Part shown: one piece after another, positions 1 through 5,321 of the stretch
Layout: every line of letters starts with the position of its first letter
Numbering within the stretch: position 1 is the first letter of the stretch
Source of the DNA: an uncultured PS1 clade bacterium
Lineage (GTDB): Bacteria > Pseudomonadota > Gammaproteobacteria > PS1 > Pseudothioglobaceae
NCBI GenBank assembly: GCA_937950605.1
Contig: CALFDA010000058.1
Location: 1 to 5,321 of the forward strand
Direction: 5' to 3'
DNA: 5,321 bases
Made by a program: the position numbers and the translations under genes
The notes under the pieces: generated by a model
Told to the model about the DNA's origin: nothing
What the model saw: the letters and a program-made list of their open reading frames with translations, nothing else
Databases searched by the model: none

Positions 1-215
1 GCAATTAAGCATAACAACATGCTAGATAAGAGCAAAGACTTGGACAAATTCCACAGCTTTTTACGTATGCCTTATGCAAGAGTTTTCTCTAAAGTCAATA
101 CAAGAACACGATACAGGAGTATCGCCAAGAACCAATTTTTATCTTTATGCAATCTATTTGTCTCAACCTTAAGCGTCTTAAGGTGCTAGAACCACCTAAT
201 CTTATATTAAGTTAA
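1..215 (+). pseudogene. 3' remnant of an IS5-like DDE transposase gene, frameshifted
   Basis: The window opens inside a reading frame that resembles the C-terminal end of IS5-type transposases. Frame 1 (codons from base 1) contains the stretches KDLDKFHSFLRMPYARVFSK and TRYRSIAKNQF. It then loses similarity and stops at 187-189. In the frame whose codons begin at multiples of three, the family-like ending FMQSICLNLKRL continues from about 141 and stops at TAA 213-215. The two halves join if one T was lost from the T run at 136-140. Relatives, as I remember them, have Glu in the PYERVFSK motif, the last residue of the catalytic DDE triad. Here that codon (76-78, GCA) gives Ala. The frameshift and the probable loss of the catalytic acid both point to a dead element. 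The 5' part lies outside the window, so the element's length is unknown. Family assignment is from memory of the motif pattern and is moderately sure. Confidence 0.75.
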
Positions 216-240
216 TAATGATGGTAGCATCTAGAAATAG

Positions 241-308
241 TAAAAACTGCAAAAAATCATCAACACTCTAACAAATAGTTTCTAAATCTAGAAAACTAAC
301 AGTTTTTA
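241..308. repeat. Inverted repeat with nested smaller stem, possible weak terminator
   Basis: taaaaactg (241-249) is the exact reverse complement of cagttttta (300-308). Inside it lies a second pair, tagttt (276-281) and aaacta (293-298), with a loop of 11 bases. On the plus strand the right arm runs into further T residues, so this could end transcripts coming from the transposase side. The stems are AT-rich and the outer loop is about 50 bases, so a standard intrinsic terminator is not well supported. An end structure of the old insertion element is an alternative. Confidence 0.3.
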
Positions 309-422
309 TTTTAAGTTTGCGGTTTATTTGTCTTTTGAATAAAAAATTGATTTATGAGGTAGTTCCTGAATATATTTAGTGATATAAATTTTGTGAATAG
401 ATTTCAGTTAAAATTATCTATT

Positions 423-483
423 GTTTGCACAATTTTCATTTTAATAAACGGTAATAAAGGGTTGCAAACCGAGCTAATTGTGC
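423..483. repeat. Two overlapping, mutually exclusive inverted repeats downstream of topA
   Basis: gtttgca (423-429) pairs with tgcaaac (463-469), and gcacaatt (427-434) pairs with aattgtgc (476-483). Both are perfect, and they share bases 427-429, so one RNA cannot form both stems in full. On the minus strand this is the first structured sequence after the topA stop codon, 14 bases beyond it. There is no long U tract after either stem in that direction, so an intrinsic terminator is doubtful. The structure could instead act as a 3' mRNA stabiliser. Confidence 0.35.
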
Positions 484-496
484 TAAATTTTTTAAT

Positions 497-2821
497 CTAT
501 TTTTTAGCAGTTTTATTCTGCTTTTTGGGCTTGAGTTTGCCAGCAATGGCTTGTCTACATTCTGCAAGAGTTAAATCTTTTGGATCTTTGTTGCCAAAGA
601 TTTTTTTGATAGTGATATTTTTTTGTCCCTTGCCTTTTTTTTTGCCATTCCAGATGTAGGGACCAAAACGTCCATTAAGGATTTGAATTGTAGAGTTGCC
701 AAAGGTTTTAATAATGCGTTCGGCGTCAAACTTTTCCTTGGCTTTGATGAGTTTTAAAGCTGTTTCAAGTGTTACATTTTCAGGTATATCTTCTTTAAGC
801 GTAACATATTTTTTGCCATATTGAAGATAAGGTCCAAAGCGCCCATAATTGGCTTTGATGATGCCAAATTCGTTATTTTCTCCAACAATACGCGGCATAT
901 CGAACATCTCTAATGCCTCGTCAAGGGTAATGGTTTCTATATTAAGCGAACCCCTGAGTGAAGCGAACACAGGTTTTTCTTTATCGTCTTTATGTCCGAT
1001 TTGCACAAAAGCACCATACCGACCAAAACGCACAGTTACTGGCTTGCCACTTTTTGGGTCAGTGCCAAGTTTACGCATATCGTGAGTTTCTTCTCGGGAA
1101 ATATCAGCAGCGGCTTCAACTTTTTGGTGAAAAGGTTGGTAAAAGTTTTTAACCACACCTTGCCATGGAGTGTGTTGTGAGGCAATGGTGTCAAAATCAG
1201 ATTCTAATTTTGCGCTAAATTTATAATCAACAATGTCATTGAAGTATTTAACCAAAAAATCGTTTAGCAAATAAGCAACATTAGTCGGAAACAGTTTGTT
1301 TTTTTCTACCCCTGTTGTTTCGGTAGGAGTTGATTCAGAGATTGCATTATCGATAATTTCAATTTGTTGGTAATTGCGTTTTACACCTTCGCGCGTTTCT
1401 TTGACAACATAGCCCCTATCTTGCACAGTGGATACCATAGTGGCAAAAGTTGAAGGTCTGCCAATACCCATTTTTTCAATCCTATTGACTAATGAGGCCT
1501 CTGTATAACGTGGTTTGGTACGAGAAAAACTTTCTCTAGCAATAAAGCTTGCTATGTTGAGTGCATCACCCTTGTTTAAGTTTGGTAATAGTTTATCATC
1601 TGCATAAAGATAGTCATAGACACTTAAAAAACCCGGAAAAACCAAGACTTCGCCATTAGCAACGAATTGTTCCGAGCGGTTAGAGATGCTAATTTTAATC
1701 TGGGTTTTTTGCAGTTTGGCATCACTCATTTGCGAGGCTAATGTACGTTTGTAGATTAAGGTGTAGAGTTGTCGCGCACGATGTTCTAAACCAAAAATTT
1801 CTGATTTGAAGAGATTAGTTGGACGAATAGCCTCGTGTGCCTCTTGTGCGCTAGTATCTTTGGTTTTAAATCTTCTTGCTTGATGGTAGTCGCTACCAAA
1901 TTCTTGTTGGATAACCTTTCTAGCAGATTCAATGGCTGTTTCAGAAAGAGTAAATGAGTCTGTTCTCATATAGGTAATAACACCTTCACGGTAAAGGTTT
2001 TGTGCTAATGTCATTGTTTGTTTGACCGAAAAACCCAATTTTTGCGAGGCCTCTTGTTGTAATGTAGAGGTAATAAAAGGCGGTCTTGGCATGCGTTTTG
2101 CGGGTTTATTTTCAATCGATACGACGCTTAGTGTTGCCTCTAAAAGCGCATTAGCAAAATCTAACGCATCATTTTTGCTGTCGAATTCTGTATCGAGTTT
2201 TGCCTCAAGCAACTCTTTAGCGCTATTAATTAAATCGGCTTTGGCTTTATAAGTACTTTGACAAACATGATTGATGATTTCTCTTTCTCTTTCTACTACT
2301 AAGCGCACAACTGGAGATTGCACTCTACCTGCAGAACGCGCACCAGAAATCTTACGCCATAAAACAGGCGAGATTTCAAAGCCTACCAACCTGTCAATAA
2401 TGCGTCTAGCTTGCTGCGCGTCAACCAAATTTTTATCAACTGTTCTAGGATTAGTGATTGCATGGATGATAGCACTTTTAGTAATTTCATGAAAAACAAT
2501 TCTTGGCGTGCTTTTTGGTAGATTGAGTGTCTCTAACAAGTGCCAAGCAATGGCTTCTCCTTCACGGTCCTCATCTGTTGCGAGATAAATTTTGTTAGCA
2601 GTTTTTACATCTTTGCGCAACTGCGCAACTATCTTTTTTTTGTCTTCTGTGACTTCGTAGGTAACCGCAAAGTTGTTTTTAATATCAACTCCTATGCCTT
2701 TTTTAGGCATATCACGAATGTGTCCAATGCTTGATGTGACTCTATAGTCTTTGCCTAGGAATTTCTCGATAGTCTTGGCTTTGGCAGGAGATTCAACAAT
2801 AACAAGGTTTCTGGGCACCAT
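497..2821 (-). CDS. topA: DNA topoisomerase I (type IA), zinc-finger-free form
   Basis: This enzyme relaxes negatively supercoiled DNA by passing one strand through a transient break, forming a 5'-phosphotyrosyl link. The 774-residue protein begins with a Toprim domain: VIVESPAKAKTI with Glu10, then the acidic motif DEDREGE with Asp83, Asp85 and Glu87. The core follows with ARSAGRVQS (161-169), the active-site motif ITYMRTDS with Tyr284 and Arg286, and GIGRPSTFA (452-460). Tyr284 corresponds to E. coli Tyr319; the offset fits an insertion near residues 40-75 of the E. coli protein that is absent here. The C-terminus has three glycine-rich repeats (GRYGAFVQIG at 600, GRFGPYLQYG at 660, GRFGPYIWNG at 717) and a lysine-rich tail. 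There are only two cysteines (187 and 755), so the Cys4 zinc ribbons of E. coli TopA are missing. The gene appears intact and is the last in the operon, 11 bases after smg. Confidence 0.97.
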   Translation of the reverse strand: MVPRNLVIVESPAKAKTIEKFLGKDYRVTSSIGHIRDMPKKGIGVDIKNNFAVTYEVTEDKKKIVAQLRKDVKTANKIYLATDEDREGEAIAWHLLETLNLPKSTPRIVFHEITKSAIIHAITNPRTVDKNLVDAQQARRIIDRLVGFEISPVLWRKISGARSAGRVQSPVVRLVVEREREIINHVCQSTYKAKADLINSAKELLEAKLDTEFDSKNDALDFANALLEATLSVVSIENKPAKRMPRPPFITSTLQQEASQKLGFSVKQTMTLAQNLYREGVITYMRTDSFTLSETAIESARKVIQQEFGSDYHQARRFKTKDTSAQEAHEAIRPTNLFKSEIFGLEHRARQLYTLIYKRTLASQMSDAKLQKTQIKISISNRSEQFVANGEVLVFPGFLSVYDYLYADDKLLPNLNKGDALNIASFIARESFSRTKPRYTEASLVNRIEKMGIGRPSTFATMVSTVQDRGYVVKETREGVKRNYQQIEIIDNAISESTPTETTGVEKNKLFPTNVAYLLNDFLVKYFNDIVDYKFSAKLESDFDTIASQHTPWQGVVKNFYQPFHQKVEAAADISREETHDMRKLGTDPKSGKPVTVRFGRYGAFVQIGHKDDKEKPVFASLRGSLNIETITLDEALEMFDMPRIVGENNEFGIIKANYGRFGPYLQYGKKYVTLKEDIPENVTLETALKLIKAKEKFDAERIIKTFGNSTIQILNGRFGPYIWNGKKKGKGQKNITIKKIFGNKDPKDLTLAECRQAIAGKLKPKKQNKTAKK

Positions 2822-2830
2822 AAAGCATCT

Positions 2831-2835
2831 ACCTA
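2831..2835 (-). promoter_or_regulatory. topA ribosome binding site overlapping the smg stop
   Basis: Reading the minus strand, the smg stop TAG (2835-2833) is followed by G, giving TAGGT. Its AGG(T) core lies 10 bases before the topA ATG (2821-2819). It is a weak Shine-Dalgarno site at a usable distance. An out-of-frame ATG sits between it and the start. The overlap with the upstream stop suggests that ribosomes finishing smg help start topA. Confidence 0.45.
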
Positions 2836-3324
2836 TTGAATGGCGTGATTATCATCAAGAAACATAATAGACTCTAACCATTGAGGTGAAAGTGCCTCGT
2901 CGCCACTGTTGCCAAGCACCATCATAACCACCCACTTAAAATCTTCTAAAGAAACAGCAGAATCGCCACCCAATGACATGATTTGATCAATAATCATTTC
3001 GCGCTGATTAGCATCAATCTGACCGACACTTTCCATAAACAGCAAAAAGCCACGAGATTTTGCGTCAAGTTTTAATTGTTCGCTTTCACTGTAAATCCGC
3101 ATACCACTATTAGAACCACTAAATGTTAGCGTTTTTCCATCTTGCAGACTAGCAATATTTTCTAGCCAACTGAGTGCTTTATTAATACGTGCAACCTCAA
3201 ATCCAGCGTCTGAAAGATAAGCTTTTAAAGTAATATCGTCAATCTCCCTAGATGAATTTTGCTCTGCTACTTCGAACAGATAATCAAACATATAGGTTAG
3301 CACATCAAGAATATTGTTATTCAT
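2833..3324 (-). CDS. smg: Smg family protein (DUF494)
   Basis: This is a conserved gammaproteobacterial protein of unknown biochemical function, normally encoded next to dprA. The 163-residue product is close to the E. coli Smg length of about 157 and follows its pattern along its whole length. It has an N-terminal helical segment DVLTYMFDYLFE (7-18), then LSDAGFE (37-43), ALSWLE (50-55), the landmark GMRIYSESE (74-82), LDAKSRGFLLFMESVG (86-101), REMIID (108-113) and KWVVMMVL (130-137). No signal peptide, cysteine cluster or catalytic motif is apparent, so a soluble, mostly helical protein is likely. It starts 6 bases after the dprA stop with a good GAGG site, and it ends 11 bases before topA. 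It is therefore the middle gene of a translationally coupled operon. Placement beside DprA and TopA hints at a DNA-related role, but nothing in the sequence proves one. Confidence 0.93.
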   Translation of the reverse strand: MNNNILDVLTYMFDYLFEVAEQNSSREIDDITLKAYLSDAGFEVARINKALSWLENIASLQDGKTLTFSGSNSGMRIYSESEQLKLDAKSRGFLLFMESVGQIDANQREMIIDQIMSLGGDSAVSLEDFKWVVMMVLGNSGDEALSPQWLESIMFLDDNHAIQ

Positions 3325-3328
3325 AGAA

Positions 3329-3333
3329 CCTCA
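3329..3333 (-). promoter_or_regulatory. smg ribosome binding site containing the dprA stop codon
   Basis: On the minus strand, TGAGG (3333-3329) is both the dprA stop TGA and the GAGG Shine-Dalgarno core of smg, 4 bases before its ATG at 3324. This fixes the smg start and implies that smg translation is coupled to termination of dprA translation. Confidence 0.7.
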
Positions 3334-4422
3334 CTTCAAACTGTAGCTAGAGCCATTAACTTTTATTATTTTGTTTTCCAACTCTAATAAAAGCAACTCC
3401 TGTGTTACCACTTGGGGGCTTAAACTGCTTTTTTCAACCATTTCATCAACACTGATAGCGTCATAACTTAGGTATTTTAATAGCATAGAAGAACTATTGT
3501 GTGTTTTTTCACGAGCTTTTGGTTCATAAACGCGTTTTGTATTTTGTGATTTGAATTTTAACTCATCAGTAATATCATAAATGTTTTCAGTTAGTTTAGC
3601 ACCTTGCTTGATGAGATGATGGCAACCTTGCGATAAAGGGTTATGAATTGACCCAGGAATGGCAAATACTTCTTTGCCTTGCTCAGCAGCTAGCCCAGCA
3701 GTAATCATTGTACCACTTTTAACGCTTGCCTCAACCACTAAAACACCCAAACTTAAACCGCTAATAACACGATTGCGTCTTGGAAAATTAGCTGCAATAG
3801 ATTCAGTGCCAATACAAAATTCGGAAATCAAGGCACCTTTGGTTGAAATTTGGTGCGCTAGGGATTTGTGTTTTGCTGGATAAACTCTATCAAGCCCTGT
3901 GCCACAAACAGCAATTGTTGGTTTGTTAGCTTCTAAAGCCCCAATATGTGCGTTAGCATCAATGCCACTTGCCATGCCAGATGTGATAACAATCCCTTGT
4001 TCAGCAAGTGTTTTAGAAAAAATGTATGCATTTTGTTTTCCACTAGGGCTAGGATTGCGACTACCTACAATGGCGATTTGTGGCGAAGATAGATAAGAGA
4101 CATCACCTCTAACATAAAGCAAAGGTGGCGGGTCTGCAATGGATTTGAGTTGTTCAGGGTAGTCTTTGTCAATTAAACTAAGAATATTGCAACCATCGGA
4201 CTTAGCCCAATCAAGGTCCGCTTGTACTAGCGATGTATCATTGCGCTTTATAAAATCAAGCGTCTCTTGGCGAAACAACCTGTAGGCATTGCTCCGAGTT
4301 TTAGAATTCAAAAACACTTGCTCGGGCGTTTCAAAAACTTTAAGTGCTTTGTAAAAAGTGCGTACGCCAACATATGGTGCTTTCAGCAACATTAACCAAT
4401 AAGTTAAATCCACTATGTGCAT
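3331..4422 (-). CDS. dprA: DNA processing protein DprA/Smf
   Basis: DprA binds incoming single-stranded DNA in the cytoplasm during natural transformation and loads RecA on it. From the preferred start the protein has 363 residues. After an N-terminal helical region (about 1-90, resembling a SAM-like domain) comes the Rossmann-type DprA core. The core carries PPPLLYVRGD (98-107), IVGSRNPSPSG (118-128), SGMASGIDANAH (148-159), NFPRRNRVISGL (212-223), SGTMITA (236-242) and FAIPGS (253-258). A C-terminal winged helix (about 311-363, with SVDEMVEKSSLSPQVVTQEL) completes the full-length architecture. An upstream in-frame ATG at 4485 would add 21 residues. I prefer 4422 because the added segment is hydrophobic and unlike the family, and because a TACAAT promoter-like hexamer lies inside it. 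Neither start has a strong ribosome site. The gene is first in dprA-smg-topA and divergent from rpmH. All core motifs are intact, so the protein is probably functional. Confidence 0.95.
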   Translation of the reverse strand: MHIVDLTYWLMLLKAPYVGVRTFYKALKVFETPEQVFLNSKTRSNAYRLFRQETLDFIKRNDTSLVQADLDWAKSDGCNILSLIDKDYPEQLKSIADPPPLLYVRGDVSYLSSPQIAIVGSRNPSPSGKQNAYIFSKTLAEQGIVITSGMASGIDANAHIGALEANKPTIAVCGTGLDRVYPAKHKSLAHQISTKGALISEFCIGTESIAANFPRRNRVISGLSLGVLVVEASVKSGTMITAGLAAEQGKEVFAIPGSIHNPLSQGCHHLIKQGAKLTENIYDITDELKFKSQNTKRVYEPKAREKTHNSSSMLLKYLSYDAISVDEMVEKSSLSPQVVTQELLLLELENKIIKVNGSSYSLK

Positions 4423-4440
4423 TCCAAAAATTATTTTAGT

Positions 4441-4446
4441 ATTGTA
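4441..4446 (-). promoter_or_regulatory. Candidate -10 element for dprA-smg-topA
   Basis: The minus strand reads TACAAT here, close to the TATAAT consensus. It lies 18 bases upstream of the dprA ATG at 4422, so a transcript starting about 7 bases downstream would have a short leader. No good -35 is seen; the best hexamers at 17-18 bases are TCATTC and TTCATT. If this is the real promoter, the longer dprA start at 4485 cannot be used from it. Confidence 0.35.
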
Positions 4447-4520
4447 TCCTAACTTTAATACTTGAATGAACAATATAAAAACCATCGTAAGACTTTCACA
4501 AAGCCTTAAAGAAAATATTG

Positions 4521-4529
4521 TGTTAAAAT
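4521..4529 (+). promoter_or_regulatory. Extended -10 promoter for rpmH-rnpA-yidD-yidC
   Basis: TGTTAAAAT matches the extended -10 pattern: TG at 4521-4522, one spacer base, then TAAAAT at 4524-4529. No recognisable -35 lies 16-18 bases upstream, which fits an extended -10 promoter. Transcription would start near 4536 and leave a leader of about 25 bases before rpmH. The short AT-rich region between this site and dprA fits a divergent promoter pair. Confidence 0.5.
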
Positions 4530-4546
4530 CGCCGATTCTTATTTTT

Positions 4547-4551
4547 AAGGA
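4547..4551 (+). promoter_or_regulatory. rpmH ribosome binding site
   Basis: AAGGA lies 9 bases before the rpmH ATG at 4561. It is the best Shine-Dalgarno match on the plus strand of this window, as expected for a highly expressed ribosomal protein gene. Confidence 0.7.
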
Positions 4552-4560
4552 TTTTTACGT

Positions 4561-4701
4561 ATGAAACAGAAAAGAACCTTCCAGCCTAGTGTTATCAAGC
4601 GTAAGCACACACACGGTTTTAGAGCAAGAATGAGTACCAAAGCAGGTCGTGCAATTATCAATGCACGCAGAAAAAAAGGGCGTAAACGTTTGACCGCCTA
4701 A
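4561..4701 (+). CDS. rpmH: 50S ribosomal protein bL34
   Basis: The product is the small basic protein bL34 of the large ribosomal subunit, which binds 23S rRNA. The 46-residue sequence opens MKQKRTFQPSVIKRK, continues HGFRARMSTKAGRAIINARR and ends KKGRKRLTA. This is the standard L34 layout, with KRTFQPS, HGFRxRM and a Lys/Arg-rich tail. Compared with the E. coli protein, the start carries two extra residues (Gln-Lys after Met-Lys) and the end is about two residues shorter. The total length is therefore the same. The AAGGA site 9 bases upstream supports the ATG. It is the first gene of the plus-strand cluster, 23 bases before rnpA, and is very likely co-transcribed with it. Confidence 0.97.
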   Translation: MKQKRTFQPSVIKRKHTHGFRARMSTKAGRAIINARRKKGRKRLTA

Positions 4702-4724
4702 AATCATTTTGTTATAGTGGTCTA

Positions 4725-5066
4725 ATGTCTTTTAGACTAACACGAGAGGCAAAAATCTTCAAAACTGGTGAGTATGCTAATATTTTCAAGGAAGGTAAAA
4801 TAGTAAGAGGCAAATACTGGCAAGTAATTGCAAAACCACTCAAAACATCAACACCGCGTTTAGGTTTAGCTATATCAAAAAAAGTTTATCGCCTAGCGGT
4901 TGATAGAAATCGGTTTAAACGCATTGCCAGAGAGGTGTTTAGACTGCACAAACAACACTTGGATGTTTGGGGCTTTGTGGTTATGGCAAGAAAGTCGAAA
5001 CCAGTTACAAACCTTGTTTTGTCAGCAGAATTACTTGATTTATTTAAAAAGGTGTCAGAGAAATAA
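4725..5066 (+). CDS. rnpA: Ribonuclease P protein component
   Basis: RnpA binds the catalytic RNase P RNA and helps it recognise and cleave the 5' leader of precursor tRNAs. The 113-residue protein has the family's usual size (about 110-120) and high basicity. It contains the N-terminal element LTREAKIFKTGEYANIFKEG (5-24), the central strand RLGLAISKKV (45-54) and the signature AVDRNRFKRIARE (58-70). That signature holds the RNR box (Arg61-Asn62-Arg63), which contacts the RNA. The start ATG at 4725 follows only a weak AGTGG-like site, so translation may depend partly on ribosomes leaving rpmH 23 bases earlier. Its stop overlaps the yidD start by one base (TAATG at 5064-5068). No defect is seen. 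Confidence 0.97.
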   Translation: MSFRLTREAKIFKTGEYANIFKEGKIVRGKYWQVIAKPLKTSTPRLGLAISKKVYRLAVDRNRFKRIAREVFRLHKQHLDVWGFVVMARKSKPVTNLVLSAELLDLFKKVSEK

Positions 5067-5311
5067 TGCGCTATTTATTAATGATTGTTATTAAATTCTA
5101 CCAGTTATTTATAAGTCCGTTATTAGGCTCTAATTGTCGTTTTTATCCAACATGCTCCCAGTATGCTTATGACGCTGTGAAAACACATGGTTTTTTTAAA
5201 GGATTCTATTTGAGCGTTAGTCGTATTAGCAAGTGTCATCCTTGGCATGAGGGTGGCTTTGATCCAGTGCCAAAAGCACACATATTAACAAAACAAAACC
5301 ACAATGAATAA
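5066..5311 (+). CDS. yidD: Membrane protein insertion efficiency factor YidD
   Basis: YidD is a small protein on the inner face of the cytoplasmic membrane that aids insertion of membrane proteins together with YidC and the Sec translocon. The 81-residue product shows the full family signature: an N-terminal hydrophobic or amphipathic helix (MRYLLMIVIKFYQLFISPLL, 1-20), then GSNCRFYPTCSQYAYDAV (21-38), GFFKGFYLSVSRISKCHPWH (42-61) and GGFDPVP (63-69). The conserved cysteines are at 24, 30 and 57. The length is normal for the family. The start overlaps the rnpA stop in TAATG, and the 3' end overlaps the start of yidC by 8 bases. Both overlaps suggest coupled translation and balanced production with YidC. 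Confidence 0.96.
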   Translation: MRYLLMIVIKFYQLFISPLLGSNCRFYPTCSQYAYDAVKTHGFFKGFYLSVSRISKCHPWHEGGFDPVPKAHILTKQNHNE

Positions 5312-5321
5312 TCAAAAATTA
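5304..5321 (+). CDS. yidC: Membrane protein insertase YidC, first six codons only
   Basis: An ATG at 5304 opens the frame MNNQKL and runs off the window edge without a stop. The call rests mainly on position: yidC follows yidD directly in most proteobacteria. The short polar start before an expected signal-anchor helix also fits YidC. It overlaps the yidD end by 8 bases, in another frame. Six residues cannot prove the identity. Confidence 0.7.

Larger units (their letters stand above)
216..496. other. AT-rich gene-free spacer between transposase remnant and topA
   Basis: No credible coding region is seen on either strand. The stretch is strongly AT-rich. It holds three inverted repeats, listed separately, and a 9-base direct repeat (atctagaaa at 229-237 and 286-294). 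It must contain the right end of the decayed insertion element and the 3' flank of topA. I could not place the terminal inverted repeat or a target duplication, because the left end of the element is outside the window. The gammaproteobacterial partner often found after topA (tsaC/yrdC) is not recognisable here. Confidence 0.6.

Noticed and set aside
393..659. An 88-codon plus-strand frame with a GTG start and hydrophobic content
   Set aside because: More than half of it is antisense to the well-supported 3' end of topA. Its hydrophobicity there is explained by complementing Lys-rich codons. It has no family resemblance and no clear ribosome site.
849..2734. Several plus-strand frames of 60-80 codons inside topA
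   Set aside because: They are antisense shadows of a strongly conserved coding region, with no recognisable product.
3659..4096. Two plus-strand frames inside dprA
   Set aside because: They lie opposite the conserved Rossmann core of DprA and resemble no family.
4486..4560. Possible replication origin beside rpmH, with a DnaA-box-like TGTGTTAAA at 4519-4527
   Set aside because: Only one imperfect box is present, with no cluster of boxes and no room for an unwinding region. The same bases are better explained as the rpmH promoter.
4900..5094. A 64-codon frame overlapping rnpA and yidD
   Set aside because: It is out of frame with two clearly identified genes whose motifs are intact.
1..5321. 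CRISPR array, tRNA/rRNA genes, riboswitch, toxin-antitoxin or phage-defence genes
   Set aside because: No regular direct repeats, no cloverleaf-like sequence and no such protein families were seen. All substantial reading frames are assigned to housekeeping genes.

Overview
This window comes from a low-GC bacterial chromosome, and every intact gene in it looks gammaproteobacterial. The Smg, DprA, L34, RnpA and YidD proteins have the features of gammaproteobacterial families. The AT-rich composition, the zinc-finger-free TopA and the gene order would suit the sulfur-oxidising SUP05/Thioglobus/Bathymodiolus-symbiont group. That placement is a tentative impression and has not been tested by any search.

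Layout. Positions 1-215 hold the 3' end of a plus-strand IS5-like transposase gene, broken by a one-base frameshift. Positions 216-496 are AT-rich, show no gene, and contain several inverted repeats. From 4422 (or 4485) down to 497 the minus strand carries a tight operon, dprA-smg-topA, with gaps of 6 and 11 bases. The plus strand then carries the divergent cluster rpmH-rnpA-yidD-yidC. It starts at 4561 and runs off the right edge after six codons of yidC. Its last two junctions are overlaps of 1 and 8 bases.

How the genes relate. The minus-strand operon handles DNA: DprA loads RecA on incoming single-stranded DNA, TopA relaxes negative supercoils, and Smg is a conserved small protein of unknown function. 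The plus-strand cluster is the classic ribosomal-protein / RNase P / membrane-insertion set: L34, the RNase P protein, the YidD insertion helper and the YidC insertase. In many bacteria that cluster lies beside dnaA and oriC. Here dprA occupies the dnaA side, and I see no convincing origin in the 75-138 bp divergent intergenic region.

I found no undescribed biological system. The observations most worth following are the decayed transposase at the left edge, the TopA without zinc ribbons, the joining of two normally separate conserved clusters, and the unresolved start of dprA.
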